Source of the DNA: Nanosynbacter sp.
Lineage (GTDB): Bacteria > Patescibacteriota > Saccharimonadia > Saccharimonadales > Saccharimonadaceae
NCBI GenBank assembly: GCA_015257445.1
Contig: JABZKE010000009.1
Span: forward strand, 1 to 10,707
DNA length: 10,707 nt
Reading direction: 5' to 3'
In this document: positions 5,937 through 10,707 of the stretch, piece by piece
Layout of the letters: each line of letters begins with the position of its first letter
How positions within the stretch are numbered: the first letter of the stretch is position 1
Made by a program: the position numbers and the translations under genes
Notes under the pieces: model-generated
What the model was told of the DNA's origin: nothing
What the model saw: only the letters and a program-made list of their open reading frames with translations
Database searches by the model: none

Positions 5937-6326
5937 ATGCTAAATTCTATTGCTAGAAAAATTCTTGTTGCTTCCGCTACTACCTTGATGTTGTCTATGC
6001 CGATTTCATTTAAATCAATGGCAGCATATGGCACGATAACTGACTACACATGGTATAGATCAGTAGTTGGTGTCTGGGTAGAAGTTTATGGCGGTGAATC
6101 TGGTTGGGCTAGAATCGAAAGAACTGGTGATTCGCAAATAGCTAATTGGAGATACGAAACTTATGGTCGTCCATACAGTCTTCACATCGGGATTGGTGGC
6201 ACTGAGGAAAACTGGGCGCAAAACGTGCATACGGGTATTATAGAAGACGACAAGAAGCATAAGAATATCGATGTTTATTTGAAGGGATGGCTGTTCCATC
6301 GATATTATGAAGCTGATGTCAGATAG
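5937..6326 (+). CDS. Secreted Trp-rich protein S2 (129 aa)
   Basis: It is a paralogue of S1. The signal peptide has a basic start (R7, K8), a hydrophobic core at about 9-25 and an SMA-A cleavage site after residue 29, again giving a mature length of 100 aa. The mature protein has no cysteine. It shares the blocks GVWVEVYGG, SGWAR, PYSLHIG and GGTEE-W-A with S1, while mature residues 31-40 and the last 30 are highly divergent. The S2 tail is more charged (EDDKKHK) than that of S1. The arginine codon AGA is used repeatedly, unlike the core genes. It is first in a likely three-gene unit with B and A3. The function is unknown: a secreted effector or bacteriocin-like protein, or a surface ligand, are alternatives. 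Confidence 0.82.
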   Translation: MLNSIARKILVASATTLMLSMPISFKSMAAYGTITDYTWYRSVVGVWVEVYGGESGWARIERTGDSQIANWRYETYGRPYSLHIGIGGTEENWAQNVHTGIIEDDKKHKNIDVYLKGWLFHRYYEADVR

Positions 6327-6349
6327 TGTTTTTTATCTCTCTGTAGTCC

Positions 6350-6372
6350 TGAGCATGACGTAAAACTGCTCA
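6350..6372 (+). repeat. Conserved intergenic hairpin, copy 2 (S2-B gap)
   Basis: TGAGCA (6350-6355) and TGCTCA (6367-6372) are inverted around 11 nt, as in the S1-A2 gap. Between the copies, two or three loop bases changed while both arms stayed intact. Confidence 0.65.
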
Positions 6373-6395
6373 AAATATCTTAATAAGGAGTCAAT

Positions 6396-6662
6396 ATGAA
6401 TAAACAAAACAACAAAAGTCAAATAAAGGACGACAAAAGACTCTTTATTGCTGTAATTATCTGCATTATCTTAGTAATTGCAAGCTTTATTGGTAATATA
6501 CTAATAATAGATTACTCATTTGGCAAACTAAATGTTGAATATCAAAAATATTTTAATCAAATTCAATTTCGTATTCGTGAAGTAAATTTGCGCGTCCAAA
6601 ACGATCCTAAGAACGAAAAAGAGATAGAAATGCTTAATGAAATCAATGAAAACCATCGTTAA
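6396..6662 (+). CDS. Small single-pass membrane protein B (88 aa)
   Basis: It is not recognised and is more divergent than A1-A3. It has a polar, basic N-tail (residues 1-16), a strongly hydrophobic Ile-rich helix at about 17-40 and a charged C-terminal tail. The tail resembles the A family in outline (a Tyr/Phe-rich stretch, then L-R-V-x-N-D and a helix-forming charged end), but lacks the YKKD terminus. Predicted topology is N-in/C-out. The start has the best Shine-Dalgarno in the block, AAGGAG at 6385-6390, five bases from the ATG. It lies between S2 and A3 with no visible terminator, so it is probably co-transcribed with both. It may be a distant A paralogue or an independent small protein. 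Confidence 0.75.
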   Translation: MNKQNNKSQIKDDKRLFIAVIICIILVIASFIGNILIIDYSFGKLNVEYQKYFNQIQFRIREVNLRVQNDPKNEKEIEMLNEINENHR

Positions 6663-6697
6663 TCACGATATAGTTATATGATTAAAAGGACGATATT

Positions 6698-6964
6698 ATG
6701 GGACAAATAAAAGCCGTAAAACCACAATCTAAAATGCATGCTTTAAAAATTGTTGCCGTTGTAGTGGCTTTTATTATGTGGGGGGTTACGCTCTATATGA
6801 ATTTTCATATATCACTAAGCGTTTCCATGTTAATGGAATTAGAGCAGGCGCATTACGGTTCAATTCTTCGAAACACTGATATTATTAACTGGAAAGTTAC
6901 AAATGATGAAGAATCTCGTCAGTGGCTGAAAGAAATGTACGACATCGACTATAAAAAAGATTAA
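6698..6964 (+). CDS. Small single-pass membrane protein A3 (88 aa)
   Basis: It is the closest paralogue of A1: 58 of 88 residues are identical without gaps. The basic N-tail, the helix start (VAFIMWG) and the whole C-terminal tail (ILRNTDIIN, KVTNDEESR, DIDYKKD) are kept. Residues 36-46, at the outer end of the hydrophobic segment, are completely different. Nucleotide identity continues through the stop into an identical terminator, so the duplication is fairly recent. AAAGGA at 6685-6690 is the Shine-Dalgarno. It lies 35 nt after B and closes the S2-B-A3 unit. Role unknown. Confidence 0.8.
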   Translation: MGQIKAVKPQSKMHALKIVAVVVAFIMWGVTLYMNFHISLSVSMLMELEQAHYGSILRNTDIINWKVTNDEESRQWLKEMYDIDYKKD

Positions 6965-6979
6965 TAATTATATATAACT

Positions 6980-7010
6980 AAAAAGACTGGAATCGCTCCA
7001 GTCTTTTTTT
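6980..7010 (+). terminator. Intrinsic terminator of the S2-B-A3 unit (copy 2)
   Basis: The stem-loop (6980-6991 with 6997-7008, loop ATCGC) is identical to the A1 terminator and is followed by a longer T-run. The A-tract before it means it could also stop minus-strand transcription leaving tRNA-Pro, whose 3' end is only about 10 bp away. Confidence 0.92.
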
Positions 7011-7020
7011 AATAATCTCA

Positions 7021-7096
7021 TGGTCTGGGTGACCAGATTCGAACTGGCGACCTCGCAGCCCCGAACCGCGCGCGCTACCAACTGCGCCACACCCAG
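7021..7096 (-). tRNA. tRNA-Pro (anticodon CGG)
   Basis: The minus strand folds as a 76-nt cloverleaf. The acceptor stem is CTGGGTG/CACCCAG, the D stem GCGC/GCGC, the anticodon stem CGCGG/CTGCG, and the T stem GCCAG/CTGGT with loop TTCGAAT. The anticodon loop TTCGGGG gives CGG, decoding CCG as proline. The discriminator is A and the CCA is encoded at 7021-7023. The pyk reading frame stays open through this gene, but the tRNA structure shows that the extension is not coding. Confidence 0.97.
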
Positions 7097-7104
7097 ATAT
7101 GTTT

Positions 7105-7113
7105 ATCTTACCA
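7105..7113 (-). promoter_or_regulatory. Extended -10 promoter of tRNA-Pro
   Basis: On the minus strand TGG precedes TAAGAT (7105-7110), an extended -10 that would start transcription a few bases before the tRNA 5' end at 7096. No -35 of quality is seen. It is divergent from the pyk promoter about 30 bp away. Confidence 0.4.
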
Positions 7114-7138
7114 CGAAAACGCAAGATAATTACAATTA

Positions 7139-7147
7139 TGTTATAAT
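7139..7147 (+). promoter_or_regulatory. Extended -10 promoter of pyk
   Basis: TGT followed by TATAAT (7142-7147) is an extended -10. Only 10 nt separate it from the pyk ATG at 7158, so the leader is at most a few bases and holds no Shine-Dalgarno. This supports near-leaderless initiation and the choice of this ATG. Confidence 0.6.
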
Positions 7148-7157
7148 ATCAAACGAT

Positions 7158-8591
7158 ATGAGTAAACTATATAAAAGAACTAAAATTTTGGCTACCGTCG
7201 GTCCAGCCGTCTTCACTGAAGAAAAAATTGCCGAGTTAGTCATGGCAGGCGTTAACTGCTGCCGCCTCAACTTCTCTCACGGAAGTTACGAAGAACGCGA
7301 TGAACAAATCGCTTGGATTAAAAAAGCTGCTGAGAAAAAAGGCCGCTCCGTCGCTATCCTTCAAGACCTTCAAGGTCCTAAAATCCGCCTCGGTGTGATC
7401 AAAGATAATCATTACGAAGTTAAGCCAGGTGATGAATTGATTCTCGATTATGCTGTCGCTGAACACGACGGTTCGAATCTTCTTCCAGTTCAGTACAATC
7501 TTGCTGAGCGTATGAAAGTTGGTGAGCCTCTCTTCATCTTCGATGGTAAAATTCGTTCTACTGTTACGGAAATCGTAAGCGAAACCGCTATCAAGGTTAA
7601 GGTTGAAAACGAAGGCACGATTATGAGCCGCAAGGGTCTCAACCTTCCAGATACCGACTTTGGTGGTGATGTGATTACCGAAAAAGACATGGCAGACATC
7701 GAATTTGGTGCTACCCGTGATTTTGATTACGTAGCCATGAGCTTCATTCAGAGCGCCGATGATGTCGAAAGACTTCGCCAGATCTTGGTTTCTCTCGGTT
7801 CTACCGCTCAAATTATCGCTAAAATCGAAACCAAAAAAGCTATCGAAACTGATGAAAAAATGGAAGCTATCGTCCAAGCTGCCGATGGTATCATGGTCGC
7901 CCGTGGTGACATGGCTGTCGAAGCTGGCAACGAAGTCGTCCCTATCGTTCAGCGTAAATTAATTAGCCTTTGCCGTAAGCACGGTAAACTCTGTGTCGTG
8001 GCTACTCAAATGCTCGGCTCTATGGTCGATAATCCAAGTCCATCTCGCGCTGAAGTTTCTGACGTTGCCAACGCTGTGATTCAGGGTGCTGATGCTGTCA
8101 TGCTTTCCGATGAAACTGCCAATGGTAAATACCCAATTGAAGCTGTGAAGCAAATGAAACAAATCATTCTTTACACTCAGAACCATTCCAAGGTCGACCC
8201 AATTGACCAAGATGTCACTGGTGAAAATCGTGAATATAACGCTGTAGCTAATGCTGCTGTCAGTCTTGCTGAAAAAATTCACGCTGATGTCATCGTCTGT
8301 GAGACGGCTTCTGGTGCAACCGCTGTTTCAATCTCCGCTGAACGTCCAAACCTTCCAATCATCTCTGTGACTTCGAATAAGCGTGTGGCCAGTCAATTAG
8401 CTTTGAATTATGCCAACGCCAGCTTCGAACGTCCATTCTCTGAGAATTATGGCATTGATCTCGTTCAAGAACTTAAGGCTTCTGGTTATATTAATACCAA
8501 ACCAGGTGAAGATAAAGTGCTCGCTGTGATTGTTTCTGGTCAACCTAACGTGATTGGTGGTACTGACACTATTCAAATTCGTAGTATTTAG
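7158..8591 (+). CDS. pyk: Pyruvate kinase
   Basis: It converts phosphoenolpyruvate and ADP to pyruvate and ATP, the last step of glycolysis, in the cytoplasm. The protein is 477 aa, the usual bacterial length, beginning MSKLYKRTKILATVGP. Signature motifs are RLNFSHG (R36-G42), LQDLQGPKIR, the catalytic lysine in AKIET (K222) and the Mg-binding MVARGDMAVE (246-255). The substrate-site loop VATQML with T283 and the SRAEVSDVANAV and MLSDETANGKYP segments follow. A C-terminal domain of about 110 residues completes it. The reading frame is open back to 7020, but those codons overlap tRNA-Pro. The ATG at 7158 follows the family N-terminus and a -10 box. pgk is next downstream, but has its own promoter. 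Confidence 0.96.
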   Translation: MSKLYKRTKILATVGPAVFTEEKIAELVMAGVNCCRLNFSHGSYEERDEQIAWIKKAAEKKGRSVAILQDLQGPKIRLGVIKDNHYEVKPGDELILDYAVAEHDGSNLLPVQYNLAERMKVGEPLFIFDGKIRSTVTEIVSETAIKVKVENEGTIMSRKGLNLPDTDFGGDVITEKDMADIEFGATRDFDYVAMSFIQSADDVERLRQILVSLGSTAQIIAKIETKKAIETDEKMEAIVQAADGIMVARGDMAVEAGNEVVPIVQRKLISLCRKHGKLCVVATQMLGSMVDNPSPSRAEVSDVANAVIQGADAVMLSDETANGKYPIEAVKQMKQIILYTQNHSKVDPIDQDVTGENREYNAVANAAVSLAEKIHADVIVCETASGATAVSISAERPNLPIISVTSNKRVASQLALNYANASFERPFSENYGIDLVQELKASGYINTKPGEDKVLAVIVSGQPNVIGGTDTIQIRSI

Positions 8592-8600
8592 TTCTAAGCT

Positions 8601-8629
8601 TTAGCACGATTAGAAGATTGCGGTATAAT
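8601..8629 (+). promoter_or_regulatory. Leaderless promoter of pgk
   Basis: TTAGCA (8601-8606) and TATAAT (8624-8629) are spaced by 17 bp, and the -10 ends exactly 6 nt before the pgk ATG. Transcription would begin at the start codon. No terminator is seen after pyk in this 44-bp gap, so some read-through from pyk is also likely. Confidence 0.65.
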
Positions 8630-8635
8630 TAAAAC

Positions 8636-9718
8636 ATGTATCGCAATCTTCATTTTTTGCACCCCGAACATCAAACCGTTTTACTTCGTACGGATTATAA
8701 TGTGCCGCTCGAAAATGGTCTGATTCAAAATAATTTACGCATCGAAAAATCTCTTCCTACCATCCAGTATCTCTTGGATCATCAGGTAAAAAAACTGGTA
8801 ATCATTTCTCATCTCGGTCGTCCAGAGGGAAAAGTGATGCCGGATTTTTCTCTAAAACCAGTCGCCGCTGAGCTCTCTCGTTTACTGCAACGCGAAGTCT
8901 TTTTTGCGCCCGAAACTATTGGTGAAGCTACCAAGCAATTAATTAAGGAAGCCCCAGAAGGTGCGGTGATTTTATTAGAAAATTTACGCTTTCACCCTGG
9001 CGAGGAAGATAATTCGTTAGATTACGCTCAGGCCATTTTTGATACGGTTCAACCAGATTGTTTTGTTCAGGACGGCTTCGGCGTTTTACATCGCGCCCAC
9101 GCTTCTACTGATGCCTTGCCTCGTCTCTTGCCTAGCGCTATGGGACTGCTAGTCGAACAGGAAATTGAAAATCTGAAAAAAGTACAAGAAAATCCGCTTC
9201 ACCCTGTACTTTTAATCATTGGTGGCGCTAAGGTCAAGGATAAATCCCCTCTCATCGAACATTTTGCTTCACTTTCTGATTATATTTTTGTCGGAGGCAA
9301 AATTGCTGCTGATGGATTCACTTCAGATTTGCCCCAGATTACTGTTGCCTCAGATTTTACCGAGGATGAATCCGGCGCTAAACTCGATATCGGTCCGAAA
9401 TCCCTCGATCAGCTAATCGACCTCGTACTAAAATCTCGTACTATTATTTGGAATGGCACTCTCGGTCTTACCGAAAAACCACCTTTTGATTTTGCTTCCA
9501 GAGTCATCGCCGAATCTATTGGTGCTAAAAATCCGGCAGAAAATCTTTCCGTCATCTGCGGTGGTGATACTACGGGCTTCGTAGAAAACCTCTTGCAAAA
9601 CCGCTATTCCGACCAGCCCCCACTTAATTTTTCCTTAGTTTCCACCGGCGGTGGCGCTAGTCTCGAATTCTTAATTCATGGCACTCTCCCAGGTCTCGAA
9701 GTTCTGAAATCTGCCTAA
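8636..9718 (+). CDS. pgk: Phosphoglycerate kinase
   Basis: It transfers phosphate from 1,3-bisphosphoglycerate to ADP, giving 3-phosphoglycerate and ATP. Family motifs occur in order. They are RTDYNVP (18-24), SHLGRP (58-63), ENLRFHPGEE (from 115), HRAHAS (152-157), GGAKVKDK (196-203) and WNGTLGLTE (variant of the usual WNGPMGVFE). The nucleotide-binding GGDT (309-312) and STGGGASLEF (336-345) close the set. At 360 aa it is some 30-50 residues shorter than typical bacterial enzymes, but all catalytic blocks are present, so the loss is probably in surface loops. The start is fixed by the -10 box 6 nt upstream. With pyk it supplies the substrate-level ATP of lower glycolysis. No other glycolytic gene is in the window. 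Confidence 0.95.
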   Translation: MYRNLHFLHPEHQTVLLRTDYNVPLENGLIQNNLRIEKSLPTIQYLLDHQVKKLVIISHLGRPEGKVMPDFSLKPVAAELSRLLQREVFFAPETIGEATKQLIKEAPEGAVILLENLRFHPGEEDNSLDYAQAIFDTVQPDCFVQDGFGVLHRAHASTDALPRLLPSAMGLLVEQEIENLKKVQENPLHPVLLIIGGAKVKDKSPLIEHFASLSDYIFVGGKIAADGFTSDLPQITVASDFTEDESGAKLDIGPKSLDQLIDLVLKSRTIIWNGTLGLTEKPPFDFASRVIAESIGAKNPAENLSVICGGDTTGFVENLLQNRYSDQPPLNFSLVSTGGGASLEFLIHGTLPGLEVLKSA

Positions 9719-9742
9719 GTTAAAATCCGCCTCTGTTAATTT

Positions 9743-9755
9743 TGTAATAATTACA
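9743..9755. promoter_or_regulatory. Perfect 13-bp palindrome upstream of the clpC control region
   Basis: TGTAAT-A-ATTACA is a perfect inverted repeat in the pgk-clpC gap, 26 bp before CIRCE. It is a plausible operator for a dimeric regulator or an incidental AT-rich palindrome. No -10/-35 pair is clearly tied to it. The rest of the 111-bp gap holds no terminator that I can identify. Confidence 0.3.
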
Positions 9756-9781
9756 TGAACGTGTCTTGGAACTGGAAATAA

Positions 9782-9808
9782 TTAGCACTCATGGCTTGAC
9801 AGTGCTAA
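9782..9808. promoter_or_regulatory. CIRCE operator (HrcA binding site)
   Basis: TTAGCACTC (9782-9790), nine bases, then CAGTGCTAA (9800-9808) matches the CIRCE consensus TTAGCACTC-N9-GAGTGCTAA with a single mismatch. CIRCE is bound by the heat-shock repressor HrcA. Here it covers the -35 hexamer of the clpC promoter, so repressor binding would block RNA polymerase directly. Confidence 0.93.
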
Positions 9809-9823
9809 TATTTGCTATACAAT
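9796..9823 (+). promoter_or_regulatory. Leaderless heat-shock promoter of clpC
   Basis: A perfect TTGACA (9796-9801) lies inside the CIRCE element, and TACAAT (9818-9823) follows after 16 bp. The -10 ends 6 nt before the ATG at 9830, predicting a leaderless mRNA. The consensus -35 fits a strong promoter that is kept off by HrcA until stress. Confidence 0.8.
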
Positions 9824-9829
9824 AGAATT

Positions 9830-10707
9830 ATGCAAGATGAATTTACTGAAATAATGAATAAATTGACCGAGAATGCTCGTTTTGCGCTCCAGAAATCCGA
9901 TTATTATGCCAAGCGCTATAATAACGGCTACATGAGCACAGAGCATTTGCTTCTCGGTATTCTTTCGCAAGATACCTCCACTGGTGCGCGCTTCCTCGCC
10001 GATGAAGATGTGAATCTCGACCAAGTTGAAAAACTGATGAACCATACCGCCATCGAAGTTCCAGGGGCGGATATGACCATGATGTCACTCTCGGAAGCTG
10101 CAGTTTTGACTCTGCGCCTCGCTTCCAACTTCGTAAAAGAGCAGGGCATTAAATTGATTGGCACCGAGCACCTACTTTATGCTCTGATTCGCCAGCCAAA
10201 TTCTCGCGCCAGCTTGATTCTTCAAGGTCTCGATGTCGATCTTACGGAATTATCGAAAACTATCGAAGAGTTTGCCGAAAAACAGGCCGAAGAAGCCAAG
10301 ATCGATCAAAAGAAAAACGATTTTAAGCGTAAACGTCCGCTCAAGTGGCTCACGAAATACGGCGTGGATCTCACGGAGCTAGCTCGTCAGGGTCGCCTCG
10401 ATACTGTGATTGGTCGTGATCGTGAAATTGAACGCGCACTTACCGTACTTTCTCGTCGCACCAAATCTAACCCTGTACTGATCGGTGAAGCGGGTGTGGG
10501 TAAGACCGCCATTGTCGAAGGCCTCGCCACTCGTATCGCTAAAAATGAGGTACCAGGTAACTTAATCGGTAAGAAAATTTACCAAATCGACCTCAGTTCC
10601 GTGGTCGCCGGTACTAAATTCCGTGGTGATTTCGAGGAACGTATTAAGGGTATCATCGACGAAGCCATTGAAAGTAAGGATCTTATTCTCTTTATCGACG
10701 AAATTCA
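9830..10707 (+). CDS. clpC: ATP-dependent Clp protease ATPase subunit, ClpC-type (5' part)
   Basis: This is the 5' part of a HSP100 AAA+ unfoldase that feeds substrates to ClpP or remodels aggregates; 292 complete codons are visible and the gene runs off the window. Two Clp N-domain repeats are recognisable by [10 protein letters not shown] (36-45) and [11 protein letters not shown] (110-120). A charged linker (about 145-170) leads to the first AAA+ module: [22 protein letters not shown], Walker A GEAGVGKT (219-226) and Walker B LILFIDEI (285-292). The N-domain and linker look more like ClpC than ClpB, but the middle domain and any ClpP-binding loop lie outside, so ClpB is not excluded. CIRCE control fits a heat-shock chaperone. 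The start is set by the -10 box 6 nt upstream. Confidence 0.9.
   Translation, partial: MQDEFTEIMNKLTENARFALQKSDYYAKRYNNGYMSTEHLLLGILSQDTSTGARFLADEDVNLDQVEKLMNHTAIEVPGADMTMMSLSEAAVLTLRLASNFVKEQGIKLIGTEHLLYALIRQPNSRASLILQGLDVDLTELSKTIEEFAEKQAEEAKIDQKKNDFKRKRPLKWLTKYGVDLTELARQGRLDTVIGRDREIERALTVLSRRTKSNPVLIGEAGVGKTAIVEGLATRIAKNEVPGNLIGKKIYQIDLSSVVAGTKFRGDFEERIKGIIDEAIESKDLILFIDEI

Larger units (their letters stand above)
4683..7010 (+). repeat. Tandemly amplified secreted/small-membrane-protein gene block
   Basis: Six small genes on one strand belong to two paralogous families and are interleaved with repeated non-coding elements. The order is A1, terminator, S1, hairpin, A2, terminator, S2, hairpin, B, A3, terminator. 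The two S genes share a 5' leader motif, the two S-to-membrane-gene gaps share a hairpin, and the terminators after A1 and A3 are identical over the stem-loop. Base composition is visibly more AT-rich than in pyk or rny, and the S genes use AGA/AGG arginine codons where the core genes use CGT/CGC. I see no transposase, integrase or flanking direct repeat. Confidence 0.8.

Noticed and set aside
5055..6326. S1/S2 as lactococcin 972-family bacteriocins
   Set aside because: Size, Sec signal, lack of cysteine and W/Y/G richness are similar, and a loose Y-x-x-x-H/Y-G...H pattern can be drawn. The conserved blocks do not line up convincingly with the known peptide and no matching transporter is present, so I keep it only as a hypothesis to test.
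4683..7010. The small-gene block as an insertion sequence, prophage fragment or CRISPR-like array
   Set aside because: No transposase, integrase or phage structural motif, no terminal inverted repeats, and the repeats are whole genes with spaced elements rather than short regular repeats.
7020..7157. Open 46-codon N-terminal extension of pyk
   Set aside because: It overlaps tRNA-Pro on the other strand, has no resemblance to pyruvate kinase, and the family N-terminus begins at the ATG at 7158 just after a -10 box.

Overview
The window looks like a chromosomal segment of a small-genome bacterium, most likely a Patescibacteria/CPR member close to Candidatus Saccharibacteria (TM7). This is inference from content, not from a marker-gene search. 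The grounds are a very short TsaB, small single-pass membrane proteins without recognisable families, a low-complexity P/N/Q/S/A-rich membrane protein beside core genes, tRNAs with encoded CCA, and many operon-first genes whose -10 box lies only 6 nt before the ATG (apparently leaderless mRNAs). Stops are TAA or TAG and the core proteins read through with the standard bacterial code.

Layout. 1-75 is tRNA-Glu(TTC), minus strand. 150-689 (minus) is an unrecognised single-pass membrane protein, divergent from tsaE-tsaB (747-1539), the t6A tRNA-modification pair. 1597-2910 encodes a large P/N/Q-rich single-pass membrane protein. 3032-4546 is rny (RNase Y), closed by a good intrinsic terminator. 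4683-7010 is an AT-richer accessory block. 7021-7096 is tRNA-Pro(CGG), minus strand. It is followed by pyk (7158-8591) and pgk (8636-9718), the two substrate-level ATP-forming enzymes of lower glycolysis. From 9830 to the window edge is the 5' part of a clpC-type AAA+ chaperone gene, under a promoter whose -35 lies inside a CIRCE (HrcA) operator.

The accessory block is the most unusual part. It holds six small genes of two kinds: two paralogous secreted, Trp/Tyr/Gly-rich, cysteine-free proteins (S1, S2; predicted mature length 100 aa each, alignable without gaps at about 47% identity), and four ~88-aa N-in/C-out single-pass membrane proteins (A1, A2, A3 and a divergent member B). The order is A1-terminator-[S1-hairpin-A2-terminator]-[S2-hairpin-B-A3-terminator]. 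Both S genes share a 5' leader motif, both S-to-membrane-gene gaps share the same TGAGCA-N11-TGCTCA hairpin, and two of the terminators are identical. This is a tandemly amplified secreted/membrane protein module. I do not recognise either family. A toxin/immunity-like or surface/host-interaction pair is a reasonable hypothesis but is not shown by the sequence.

The remaining genes are ordinary core functions: tRNA modification, mRNA decay, glycolysis and protein quality control. A recurrent regulatory pattern is that first genes of transcripts (the 150-689 gene, tsaE, pgk, clpC) have a -10 hexamer exactly 6 nt from the ATG and no usable Shine-Dalgarno, while downstream or accessory genes (tsaB, S1, S2, B, A3) have clear Shine-Dalgarno sequences.
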